Positions 12,301 to 25,100 of a DNA stretch of 64,000 nt are shown in pieces; within the stretch, counting starts at the first letter, position 1; every line of letters begins with the position of its first letter. A program made the translations under genes and the position numbers. A model generated the notes under the pieces. The model had not been told where the DNA came from, made no database searches, and worked only from the letters and a program-made list of their open reading frames with translations. Location of the stretch: assembly GCA_914767715.1 (NCBI GenBank), contig OU612066.1, positions 9,365,001-9,429,000 of the forward strand, read 5' to 3'. This DNA is from Membranipora membranacea. Taxonomy: Eukaryota > Bryozoa > Gymnolaemata > Cheilostomatida > Membraniporidae.

Positions 12301-14567
12301 CAATGTCTATTGTTATTTCTCTGTGGTAATTAAATTATTTTGGTGTTGGCTGAATACACTTACAATACTGATGTTATAATGTTTGTTATAAACCTCTTTT
12401 CCTGATGATGTGGTGACGCGGTCTGCTTAAATGTTGAGCAAGTGCCTAATGTAGAACCTCTGATGTCACATGAGTGATGAGATCGAAGCTGTTATGACCA
12501 GGGTTATAATACCTGCGATGGATAATTTACAGTAGGGAAGGCAGATGAGTCAGAATTAGATTCCGTACAACTCAAATGACCAAAATAAGATCAGTATTGT
12601 CAGTCATCTTTTCACTAACACAGCCTTTGCAAAAAAACAAGTTTTAGCAGAATTTGTTCCAATAAAATGATAACTAAGTTATTTTTGTCGACCTGCCTCT
12701 GGTTAGCAGACAATGGTTGATTGTTCGATAACTACTTGGTGGGAACAGTTTTCAATTACAGAAGGGAAGGCAGAAGAGTCCAGAAGCAACGGACTAAAAA
12801 ACATTATAAATGATAATATTCTGACTTTAACCATTCCAAGTTTACAGGAAGTCATGGCAGCGAAAGATGACAGCACATTTTACTACAGCTGTGCTGGTCC
12901 AATATTAGAATTTCTCCAGATACATGACCAGAACTTGCAAGCTGCAATGCATCCTTTGGTTCCATACATATATATATTATATATTCATCTAGGCTATCCA
13001 TAATATTATGAAATATTGCTTTCAAGGCGCTTAAAAATTGCAGCATATCCTGCGCTGAAGGTTTGCTGATGAAATTATATTCCTTTTTACTTCCACATGC
13101 CCTTTATTTGTCTTGATAGATTTACCGGGGCAAATAAAGTGTAGAGTATTGTGATCTCCTTTTTAAAGACAACTTGAGGTGTTTATGAAATCATTAGCTT
13201 ACCAATTATAAAAAAATAACAGAAAAATGGAAAGTCATTACAAGGGTTTAAATTATATGATTGATTGAAGGTCTAAGTTTCTGGTACGCGGTTGGCACAG
13301 GATTATAGATTGGTAAAAACTTGTAGAAAACTTGTCACTCAACCAGCGGTATAAATAGGTATATCAAGGCAATTGCAATTTCCTGTTTTACTATTTATTA
13401 CATAATAAAGATAAATTGCCTATAAATTTGTCAACTACCGTTTGGCAAAGATGCGATGTATTGAGTCACACTAACCGATTGGTAATGTGTGCTACAAATT
13501 AAACGAAATAAATGAGCTTATTATCACTATGTCGATTAGCTGTTACTCTCTAAATAGACTGTAATAGCACTCTAAATTACCCAAATACACATTATAAGTA
13601 TTGTCAGGACAAGGAAGCGATGTTGATATGACATTAATAGACTGCTGCACTGCGTCTTTGTGTTGGCATTTTTCGTACAATGTTGCATATTATGGTATTG
13701 CTTTCTAAACCATAATTTTACAATCAATCCTGATTTTTTGTCAGAAATATGTGAATAATATTGTCCTAGAAGTGTTATGTATTTGCAGGAGGAAAAGTTC
13801 GCCATTTCACAAATGATATAGCTAGCTTTAAAGCTAGTAACATTTATCCATCCTCCTCATTATGAAAAGACTCTTACCTCAGCTTTCGCATTCGCATTCA
13901 GTAATAAAAATAGATCATCTATAAAATTAAATACCTGATAAATACCAGTTATATTTATCCACTTAAAATCAGCAAGAATTCGCAAATATGGAATGTCTGG
14001 TGTGGTATGGTACAGGAATTAAACAGATGAACATTACCAGGTAAGAGTAAGACATTGAAAGATTGATCATTTACATGCACAGGTAAATCATAGACAAGTG
14101 TCTGCAAAATTCTCTGACCATTTGAGACAGTGTCTGCACAGAATACAATGATATCTGTGATATTTGCGCTAGTTTTCTCTTGTGAGTAAAATACTACTCC
14201 AACTATAGCCTGAAATAGGTAGCTTCCTTCTTTTATCAAATCACAGGTACTTTATTATTGCCCATCAAAGTCTAAGACAAATAAGACCATGCATAAATAA
14301 ATAAAATCAAAGCAGTTGGGTGTATTTATGGAAAATATTGTCGTCTATAAATGATGTTCTATTAATGGAAGGGTGATCTTGGGCTTCAAAAAATTTCTTA
14401 CATGGATGTTTGTCATATTCCCTAACCTGATGAGGTTATCCTATCAAAGTTGATCATCAAACTTCACTAGTTCAACTATAATCCTCTGCTAGGTGTTTGT
14501 AAATGTATAAGACAACCCTGGTGGTACCCCCTGTACTTTCCCCGATGATTTCACCAGTCATTTCACA
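9306..14567. other. Gene-poor stretch downstream of the Hox gene
   Basis: No exon I can support over 5 kb. Landmarks are a 17-base C run (10686-10702) and a locally GC-richer block at about 11750-12270. That block contains AACCGCAA (Runx-like), TGGGAA (RBPJ-like) and TAAT motifs and could be a cis-regulatory element, but short motifs are weak evidence. Such long non-coding flanks are usual for developmental regulators. Confidence 0.4.
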
Positions 14568-16751
14568 ATGGATTATCCGTTACACTATGCTAGCTACGGA
14601 CACCCAGTGAGCAACGCTCGACCCGGGTAAGCTTGAATTAAACACCAGGAGGTATATTGCGGCCATATTACACAAATAATCCATTTATTACAACATTTTT
14701 ATCCTAATATAACTATAATTTGTGTGTCCAGTATAGTATAAACAATAATTTATCATCCCGCCTAAATTTGTCCCAGACCTGTTGACCACAAATCTTACAA
14801 ATCTCGAACATCTTACTCAGACAATTAGCATCTTAATAGTTCTTTAAGTCGTCTACGGCTGTGAAATTTGAATATCCGATTTCACTTTTTCAGTGCACTG
14901 CCCTAATCTTCTGATTGGGAAATAAAAATCTAAGTGTTGAAATTCTCGGGGAAACATTGTTTCATTCTGGATTAAGAAAATTGTGAAATGCCTTTCTCTT
15001 TGGACAGCCTGGCCAAGTGTCTGATAGATGACACTCAGATTCAGCTTTTTCACGGTGGTTTATCCGAATTTTGCAATCAATATCAATTTATTTTCTCATT
15101 AACAATTACAGGAAGTTTAATATTGTGAATCTAGGTGCCAATAGTTTTACAACCGAAGTGTAAAATATAATCTTATTAATATAGCGGCAGTTTAGCTTGC
15201 AGTGGAAGCCTTATTTTTATATATCGATCAAATCTTCAGCTCACAAAAAATAGAGATTTTAACTTCTTTTTCATATTTATTATGATGGCAAGTAAGCTCA
15301 TCTTTTTGAATTGAACAATGAACAAGGTGCAAACATAACAACATAGCAACAAAGCAACGTAGAAAACATAGTATGGCGAGGGCTTTAAAACAGGGTAAGG
15401 CCGAAGAAGGCAAAGCTATCTAAATACCGGGCCTCAAATACGTCTCAAGAATGGCAAAAAATAGAAATAAAATGATGAGCGTGAGCGTGGTATGACCCCA
15501 GAATTATAAAAAAAACCAGTAGCAGTACCATTGTTCACAACTGCGCATTAATTTGAAGTTTTAGAGCTCTGCCAAATCATAGGGCATTGTTTTTCTATTA
15601 AAAGTTTGCTCTCTCCGGCTGCAAAAGTGATATTGCAAACTTGTTCTTAATAGGTCAGGATGCAGAAGGGAAATTTTGATAAGTTTTGTTTGTGAGCTGG
15701 CTCATCAGAATTGGCAATACCTATCCCAGTCCAGATAAACTTGTCAGTATAGGCTAGAAGGCAGAATTATGATTTACCTTTCTTTGTTTTAAGAGTTGCT
15801 GCCGGAGGATGGCCTTCCAATTCAAAACTACAGTTGGATTTACATATTATAAAATAACTTTGTTTGACTAAAGTTTTGTTTTGGGAAAACTGTCGGTTAG
15901 CATGTTCTAATTAAATTTTTGAGGCTATTATAGTTATAGAGGCGGCCATGATCTCTAGATCGTCTTCCATCACAACATCAAAGGCGATCATTCTTATTTT
16001 CATAGATTTTCCATCAATCATAGTCTCTCACACTGTGGAGGGCTAATTATTCAGTTTTATGATCATGTGGTATGAAATGCGGTTTCGTCGTCTATTCTTC
16101 CGCTGTTATGTAATCAACAGCTAGAATTGATGGCTTTTGTGCATTCATCCTTAATCAGGAATGCGATGGTGTGGTGTGGTCGGATTTTTTAAGCAGGCTG
16201 CTTTGCGTTGAGTATGGAGGTTGGTGTCATCTGTTTGCTGGGTTGGGCGATGATATCTCTGATATTCCAGTGCACATTTTTAGGGTGGTAAAACTTTCTA
16301 ACCACAAATATCAGTTTTTAATGAGTGTTCCCGATAAAATATTCCTTCGTTAAATATGCGAGAAAGAAAGAGGCCCGACTTCAAATACGGCAGAATGGTA
16401 ATTGGTTTATTAACTCTCTCTTTTTCATTACAAACCCTTAAATATCGCTTAGTGCGCTGCAGCTTAAAGAAATTGAGAAATAATCTTTTACCACATCATA
16501 TCACATCGTACGGGAGCCTGTACACAGTCTTACACAAACCCTGAACATATTTCATTATTCCAGAATTCAGCACAATTGCATATTACGGTAACAATGGTGG
16601 AGTTGGCAGAAAAGGAGAGTGGTGTAATTATGTTTCCAGTACCGAATTAGAGACAATTAGAGTAATGCATAGCGATGATTGTTGGATAGACGGAAAAAGA
16701 AAGTTTCATATCAAATTTTTCAGCAACAAGCTAGAGACGAAGGCTCAGTAA
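14568..16751 (+). CDS. Candidate two-exon small ORF, 79 aa, unknown
   Basis: A short exon (14568-14626) encodes MDYPLHYASYGHPVSNARPG and ends at a good donor (GTAAGC) in phase 2. An acceptor at 16570 opens a second exon (16571-16751) in the matching phase, encoding TIAYYGNNGGVGRKG and then a Cys/Trp-containing basic stretch to a TAA. The joined product would be 79 aa. I do not recognise it. The Tyr-rich N-terminus resembles the starts of developmental transcription factors, but there is no homeobox here. Support rests only on splice signals and phase; the second exon may belong elsewhere or be chance. Confidence 0.25.
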
Positions 16752-18677
16752 CACCACAGCAATGGTAGAGATAGATAACCCGGATTTTATTGACTTATTC
16801 TGCAAAAAAGTGATATTTTCTGTCCTTGGAAAGCCAATGAACTCGAGATGATCAAGTTTAATCTGATAACTGGCAACCACTGTGTTCACATAAATAGCCA
16901 TGTTAGATGAAGCCTGAAATTTTGATTAATGATGACATAATTGTAATCTTATATCTACACTGGGTTATATATGTTCTCACCATTACAAAAATGCCACCAG
17001 CTAAAAATAGCTGTTCAGTTCATAGTTGTCTTGAGCGACAACAGCTCTAAGATTTTTTATTTTATTAGACAGCTGGTGTTTACTTGCAATTTGAAATGGA
17101 ATCACGAGAAAAACATTTCGGATAATCTTGTTCAACCTTTGCTTGACCTAAGATTTGGATTTTCGATATCCGTCCTTTAATTAATTAATAAAAGTCCTTA
17201 CGGAACAAGACGAGAAATTATTAGTGCAATAAAGGTGTGGGCTGATCTCAGATTCGCCTGCCAGAATTGAACCACAATGCAGTGTAAATCGAGCCCCAGA
17301 TTTTCTGGGTAATTATAGTGGTCCAGATTGTTGACACTCTGCGCATGTGCGAACTAATGAGGCATAATTTTGTCTCTGCAGCATAGGGTATGAATTAATT
17401 CACCTAAACTGAGTATCAAAATTGGGAAAACGATGGAAACCCATGATTTGGAAATATTTTGGTCTCAACGGAACAACGGTTTCGGTGTCTCATAACCTTG
17501 AACTCCGGGAGTTGCCTTGCTTGATGGGAGGCAGCGCCATCATTGCTGTGCTGCAGAGATAGACTATGTCACAAGGCTATCCTGCAGGCATAATGGTAGC
17601 GGTTTGGTTGAAAGAATCGCATAGTTTCCTGTCCTGCTGTATTGCTGTTTGACCTAAGCTTTCCGCCTATCTGACCTTAGCTTTCACACATCCTTATTAT
17701 TTGGAATTTTGTGCTAAAACTGGTAAACTCAGTATTATCCAATACGGATTAACATACTCTCATTTACCACGAAAAAGGCAGCTACATAACGACAGAATGA
17801 TTCCTAGTGTGTTACCATTAGGGTCAGATATCTTATCACACCCCTACTGTAAAAGATACCCTAACAGACGTGTCAAATTGCAATGAGTTGACATAAAAAA
17901 AAGAGTAAATGACTTTGCTGTAAATGCTAAAGATAGTGTCACCCTTGACCAAGTTATTGTCCGCCGATTTGGTTAATCTCAAATATTGAGTGCCTCGATA
18001 CTCGGGGTGCCTAACTACTAGGTATTTGACTGTTGCTATAATCTTCCTATGCCAACAATCAAATGGGATATTCAACCTCAACATGCAACAGAAAACTGTA
18101 AAAAATCAGATTGTTAGATTGAACAGTAATAAATGGTAATTATATTAGTAGCAAAGATTCATATTCATATAATCATTTCAATACTATTCTAAATTAAGTT
18201 AAAACTGTAATGTTTTCGCAAATTGAATCTAATAATCATGATAAATAATTACAGGTTTGGAGAAACTGTTATTGTACTGGTTAATCCTAATGAAATTCAG
18301 GCTGAGTCAATATGTATCAGTACCAAATGTCTGTTCAGAAGTATCAGGAGTTTCTCCTTTGCTGAAGTTGTATTCTCATTGTTCAAGAGAGAATAACTAT
18401 TTACCCATACCCATTCTAATTTACAAAACTGATAAAAAGTGATAAATAGCTGTAATATTTCATAAATTTATTGTCATGGTCCAAATCAATCAAAAATTTG
18501 ATAAATAAAAAAGGAAGATCAGTCCAGATTATATAGTTAATTTTCTTTTAAAAACTCAATAATAACAGGTCACAGGATGTGTGAGTGAATGAGATCCCTA
18601 GACCACTGGCCAAAGTCAAAAGTGCATATGGTATAATTGTCAACAAACTTCAAAAGTCAGCATGGTTGTACAGGGAA
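16752..18677. other. Intergenic before seipin, nothing convincing
   Basis: AT-rich DNA with only short chance reading frames. At 17339-17351 there is a TGCGCATGTGCGA inverted motif resembling an NRF1 site, with no recognisable promoter next to it. The last 150 bases should contain the seipin 3' untranslated region. Confidence 0.45.
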
Positions 18678-20361
18678 CTACCAGTCTGCAGAATGATAGT
18701 TATCCTCAGGCCCATTCATGTAACGATAATCACTCTGAGTACGGGCAGGTACCTTCCCTAATGGAAGCCACGAATAAAGTGTGCACCATAAACCAAAGTG
18801 CCATATGAGCAAATTTAATATGTATGCAGCACTGGAACACAAAAACACCAACACGACTATGAGAGTGGCTGATGTCATTCTCCAGTGATACATGTAGTAC
18901 CTTAAACCTTTATATAGGGTTTGTACGCTTATACTAGCTTCGTATATTTGAATTTCCGGATTATCTATTGTGAGCTCTAGTATGGAAGTTTGTCTATCTC
19001 CATAACCTTCCATATAGTTTCTGAAGAGGACAGCTGATGTTTGGTACCTTTCCTCTGAGAATCCCAGAAGATAGAGCGGAAGGTACAGCCAGGACTCGAT
19101 GACGCGCACTAGAGGAGACTTATAGGTGAGCTGGATTAGCCTTTCTTTCTCTGTCAGAACGCGACCAGTTCCATCTCTTAGGGTTGATTTTAGATTGAAG
19201 CAGCCGACATATGCGTTGACTGCAGATTCAGGCATGTCTAGATGTAGTGTTATTCTATAGTTTAGTCCGGGCGTCATGAAAAACTCCGTATCGCTCACTG
19301 ATAGTTCTGAGGCTATGGTTCTAACAATTGCTGTCTCCTTACCGTCTAAGCCTTCCCTCACCTTTGGAATAAAGTTATATAGTTAATATTATTTTGAACG
19401 TTAGTTGCTAGCTAGCTCAGTATTTTGTTTAACTGTCTTACCGTTCATGTAATCACTGTCTCACTGTCACTGTCTAAAATATGAACTCCACTAGCTATAA
19501 AAACACGTGCATTTATTAGTACATCCCATCTGAGAGGTCTTTCAACTTAAACCTGCCAAAATCGATATCTGACCATTCTCAGCTTGATGACACTATATAC
19601 CATGTCAGTGAAGGTTTTGGCAAAGAATTGGCCTCATCAAGAGCCAAGCATTGGAGTGAGGCTACAGCAAGGATTAGCCTATGAGAGTTTTGCTCGGTGT
19701 ATATGAAAGACCGGACAACCCAATATAATTGATTAATTAATAATGATAATTACCTTGAGGGTTATTTCCTCAATATACAAGCAGAGACAACTCAGTTGAT
19801 ACAGCGGTCACTAGACACATGAAATATACAGCCAGATACATGTTCAGAGAAAGGGGCAGTTTGAAGACTTAATTTACATATCACACACATAGTCGTTCCA
19901 AGCCAAAAATTGTGCGTGTGTTGTTACTATTTTTCTCAGAATAATAACCATAGATCTGGATGCAGGTTTTGCTGAAGCTCACAATGTTCCCTTACCTTGG
20001 TTAGTGTCTTGCGATAGAACAGCACAGGCCGTGTCATAGAGTACTGAGGCACATAGTAACTGTAGATTACAAAGTAGCACAGCACAGATAGCAAGAACAG
20101 TCCAACTACTGAGGCCACTGTTTTGAGGGCCAGTGTACTCGAGTATGTTATTATTGATATGGGAAGCTCAAATTTCTGTTTGAGAGTGTAAATAATTCTT
20201 CTAGCAATGCTCTGCTTTCTGTTAACTCGTACTTTCCCGCTGCTGTAGTAGCCATGTCCAATTTTTGTATTCATCGCCTCCACTGCTGATGTGGTGAGTA
20301 GTCTTCCTTCTGATTGCAGTGACTGTCCGACACCAGATCCGATATCCTTGCTTTCCTCCAT
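18678..20361 (-). CDS. BSCL2: Seipin (BSCL2-like), lipid droplet biogenesis
   Basis: Two coding exons on the minus strand, 20361-19996 and 19361-18678, join in phase 0 to 349 aa. Seipin is an ER membrane protein that forms rings at ER-lipid droplet contacts and organises droplet budding. The N-terminal cytosolic part (about 1-79) is followed by a membrane segment at about 80-103, then the family motif YVPQYSMTRPV. The lumenal domain includes MPESAVNAYVGCF, YKSPLVRVIESW, LPLYLLGFSEERYQTSAVLF and IQIYEASISVQT, all typical of seipin. Near the C-terminus, GLRYYMYHWRMTSAT leads into a second membrane segment. Length and topology match the family. The second exon starts with GTG directly after AG, so it is an internal exon and not a translation start. 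The start codon is the first ATG of the open first exon. The gene is divergent from the GPCR, with 1.8 kb between them. Confidence 0.93.
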
Positions 20362-22129
20362 GTCGCTTACTTGAGACCCGAGTGAGAGTTACATATTCGT
20401 TGTTTGTTTCTTAGTCGTTGAGTACCATGATGTTGAAAGGTTGACAGATTTTACATAACGATCAGACACCGACTGACCGAATGTACTCTGCATCCTTGTA
20501 CCATCACCATATACTGCGGACTTTGATCAACATGTTCTTGGCTGTCTGATAACAATCTGTATTGGGCCGTGATTTCTGATTGCTTGCACATTGTTAACCA
20601 CTATCTAAGTGACATGACAGTCTGGCTTTGAAATCTAGAGGAAATGTAAAGCTCATGGAGATCATCAAAATCCGTCAAATCTGAATAACATTGACTGAAA
20701 CCATCATTCCAAACCACATTGTTTTAAAATGCACTTGTCATCAGCTATCACTGTGCAATAATCTTTGATGGGTGCTATACACTATTTTTAAAACTTTTAT
20801 TTTAACATTAAGCTATTTCAAAACTTGAAATTACTGTTCCAGTACAGTTGCACGTCATCTCTTCCCTAAATATTTTCCAATACTTCCTTATTTGATGAAG
20901 ACACTCATTTGTTTAAATTTCATAAATAATTGATATGTTTTCAGGGTCGTCAGACTTGCCTCAGCCGATGACGTAATCTCAAGGAGGGATTACAGCATGT
21001 GAGACCTGTCAAATACCAGTGAACACACGGAAAACTCACATGGAAAACTAGAAAGTAAACACTTCTATGCTGATGGATAGGGTATCCATAAGCCGTCCTT
21101 CACAGCGAGGTAAAGTAACTAGGATTTATGTGAGGTGAAATGTAGGTCAGAACATCAAACCTTCTAAATAAACACCTACTATGAATATGTACAATGAGCC
21201 TTACACATAAGGCAGGTCAAATTGCGCTGACCAGTCACAGACGATAAAAGTATTGAGCAAATAGGTCTTGGGGGTGGCATTACAACTTGGGTAATTTTCG
21301 CATTGGAAACTATTATGGATTTTAAAAGATGATTTGCAATTAGAAAACTGGATTATATAGAAACACTGCTAGGTATGCAGGTTTATATTTTACCCACAAT
21401 GTGGTTTTTGATTGGCTTAATTTGTTTAGACAAGAGGCATCCATTATCGCAAATTTATGATCTCAAGAAAATACCCAATGGGAGCGGATCATTTCAGCCG
21501 CTGACTTGTTATGCATTTTGTGCTCGTTGCGCTATGTGATTCACGAGAGCTACTTCACCTCAAATGAAGGCGTTATCCTGTATATAAGAAAAAAGCTATT
21601 AAACTGGCTATTTTTATAATTCAGCATTAAATCACTAATTACCGAAGCAGCGTGATAGTGCTGCTAGAATTGATGTGCAGACATCTCACCATTGAAATGA
21701 TTGGACAATATTGCAGCAAGTGGGGAAGAGTTTACAAGGCAGTCGTGGAAACTTGTGTAACATCAGAACAAACATTGCTCTTAATCAGCCAATTACCTCA
21801 CACCATAACAGCTTAGTGTGGTATGCTGTAAAGATAAACATTTTATCTCTTCTCATCCAACCAGTCAGTAAAGACCTGGTCAGCTGCGAGAAAAATCATC
21901 CATCCGTCATCACATAGTAAGTAGCAGCCGTTAATAGAAGGCACAATAGCTGCTAATTGCTATCTCCAGGTGGTAGAAACTAATGTTCTCAATGTCAACA
22001 GTTCAAAGAGCAGTCATTATGGGGTGCAAGTATGGACTAATTGGTCAATGCTCTATATACAATGTAATGTAGGAAAATTCATTAATTTTCTGTACTAAAT
22101 TTCAGACTGCTGCAGACGTTTTGGACAGT
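20362..22129. other. Divergent intergenic region, seipin / GPCR
   Basis: Shared upstream DNA of two divergently transcribed genes. It contains TGACGTAA (20969-20976), a CREB/ATF-type site, in a locally GC-richer patch. A tract ending TTTCAG at 22104 just before the GPCR start could be the acceptor of a non-coding first exon. No coding exon is seen. Confidence 0.4.
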
Positions 22130-25100
22130 ATGACTCGGAAACCGGAAGGAAAACCTTATCTTTGTGATCAAATTTCAAATCAGAATTTGTCAGAACTATC
22201 CAGCAGACACTCTCCTCTATGGAATTATAACCCTGACACGCTGTCGACGCAGACAATTCTTGGATATATTTGGATAACTATAGCTGTTATTGGATTTATG
22301 CTGAATATTGCGCAGATATGGTGGGTGCTGTCACGGGGCAAGAAAACAGTCATAGATGTGTTTATTGTTTCCTTAGCCGTAAGTGTTTTATAAGCTTTTA
22401 GCGTATCTATACACATTCTATTTTTCTTCAGAATTTTTACTTTTCTTTCAAAATATGGTTTGAATGTTAGGGTTGGTGCAGTGTTTCGAGGGTACGGTTG
22501 TACCCCATTACTAATATTATCGATCCTACCAGGATAGCTAAGAGAGGGCAGTAACCAAGTTTTTCCACAGCCACTTTTGCATTCTACTATTATATATTGG
22601 CGCTTGCAAAAGACATACGCATTGACCAAGAAAAGATGAGGAAGACCGTACAGCATTCCAGTGCAGCAAAAACCACTTATCATCTGTGTCTGTTTTACAG
22701 GTGGTAGATTTACAAGTTTGCTGCATGAATATTCCATTTCAAGTATCTGAACTATTCAACAACTTTGACTGGAGTTATCTGGGATCATACTCTCAGCTAG
22801 CCTGCACGGCTCACTGGGTCTTCAGATATGGGAGTGTGGTCAGCAGCTCAATTATGATGTCACTTATCGCGGTCAGCAGGTAAGAGTACAAAATTATACC
22901 TTAGTCAGTAATTCAGTGAAAGGGTTCTGTATAATGAACATATGATTTAATAAGTTTAATCTGGGAAACCAATGCTCAACCACTCATCTCCCATTAATTT
23001 CTATCAAAATTGCAAATAACATCGGGCTGCTGCGTAGGGGGATCTATTTCATCTGTCGTTCTATCTTTTTTGTCTTATAAATAAAAAAATTAAGCAACAG
23101 CTCTTTTGGCTTTGTCTCAGAACTACAAGTAGGTCTCTACATAGCTGAGCAAGTTGATGCTTAACATTTTTTGTTCGACTTTCGCCCAAGGGATACAACA
23201 TATGGTGGTGTGCATACCACTGCACAATACACAGGTCTCCAGCTAGAAACCATCAGTCAGTTGCTGTTACTTGGCCTTCTCTATTACAGCATTCTTGTGG
23301 CCTGACTCCCCCCCCCCCCCCCCCCCCGCCGACATGAAGTCATCCCTTTGTGTTGATGAGTAACTCACTCTCATTATCTTATGGTTTCACCAAAACCCGT
23401 AGATATCTATAATACTGGTCTCTGGTTTTCATTGGGCATTGACAGGCAGTGTTGCTGTTTTCACGTAAACAGACAGGTGTTAAACAGTGAGAAAATTTAG
23501 GGGAGTTCAATGTATTTTTTACTTTTTGGAAAAGCTGAAGTATCAGATTTCACAAAGGTGTTATATTTATCCTCATTGGTTTTGCCGCAATAAAAATTAT
23601 AATAATGCTAAAAATTGATACTGTTTTGATGGTAGCGCATTCCACCAAATTAGCAAAGACCATTTGTTTACTTTCTCCCTAAGCTACTAGTACTAACGCT
23701 AAATTCCTACAAATTGAGTACGGAGGCACAAACAATTCAGTTTACAAGTTTTCTGAAAATAGGAAAGCAAGAACATTTATATTTTCTTCAGCAAACAAAC
23801 TGTTAATTTGTTCGAACTCAATACAACATGCCCTCATTGCTCATAATGGTTTATTTACCTAATAGTTCATTGAGAGGTCATTGGTATAAGATTATGGCAT
23901 CACCTTTGCAAGTCATAGAATAGAATCTGGTATAGATATGGTAGAGATAGTTAACTATGCTGACACAGACGAAGCACTGAATACCCTGCACTGACATTAA
24001 AAAAACAACATAAATCTTACCACATTGCCTATACAGTCATCATAATTCATTCCTAATTAAAAGGGAAATGTTTTTCAACCACAGTTATAGAGTGTAAAGC
24101 ACTAGCAGCTTTCGGCTCCTCATATCCTCACCAACTCTTAAAACTTGGTCCCTTTATAGTATCTAGTGTACCCGTACATTAGGTATCATATATTTGATAT
24201 TATCATATTATATTATATTATACATAGATATATATACTTATATATATATATACATAATATATATAACAGGTATATAGCAGTCTCACATCCCCTAAGAAGA
24301 CTCAAAGAGAAATATTCCTCTATGTGTGTGAACTCTACCCTGGCAGTATTGGCATGGATTGTCACAGTAGCACTTGTAGTGCCTGTCGTTTCAGTGACAG
24401 CTGAAGTTAATACCAAGTATATCCTCACCAATCACACACCACCAACAGGTTGGTAAACTGTCATTTCACTCATTTTTGGGATACAAGAAGGGCGAAATCC
24501 ACCAAGGTGTAAAATGGGGATCAAAGCACGCGGGAATGATACGGCCACCGTAGCATCATCTTACTACCTCGGCAATAGCAGTAATGATCCTGATAATTTT
24601 AGTGTCAGAAATATAGCCATCACACAATAAAAAAATGTTTGGCAATCAAAGAGAGTCTGGCCATTCAACAAATATAATCTTTCTTTTCAGATGCCCATAT
24701 ACTGGACAACAACCAAACATCTCTATATTGTGTGAAGAAGGTACAGATATGTGAGCAGAGTGAGGTATCTACAGGTCCAGTAATCTACGGCTCTATACTG
24801 TTTTTTATAGCACCTCTACTCATAATGTCAGCGTCTTATGCTTCTGTCATCAGGATTCTAATCGAAAAGTGAGTTACATATCCAAAGGTTATTATTATGA
24901 TTTGATGCCAAGTGATGAGTGTTTTCTAATGGATAAATTTGGTTATGTCAGGGTTACTCATATCACTGCCATTAAAAGTGACATCTGACTCATCTAATTA
25001 TGGCGTAATATTACGTCTTTAAATAATACACAGGGGAGGTGAGTGAGAATGTGTCAAAAACAGTATGAAAGCAATTTTCGATTCATTAGGAGATTCATTG

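Noticed and set aside
18678-19361. Separate intact gene starting at 19361
   Set aside because: The first codon is GTG directly after a splice acceptor, and the frame joins the upstream exon to make a complete seipin.
23390-23440. A miR-100-like start (AACCCGTAGAT) in a GPCR intron
   Set aside because: The match stops after 11 bases and the flanks do not fold into a miRNA hairpin. I also looked for the miR-10 mature sequence around the Hox gene on both strands and did not find it.
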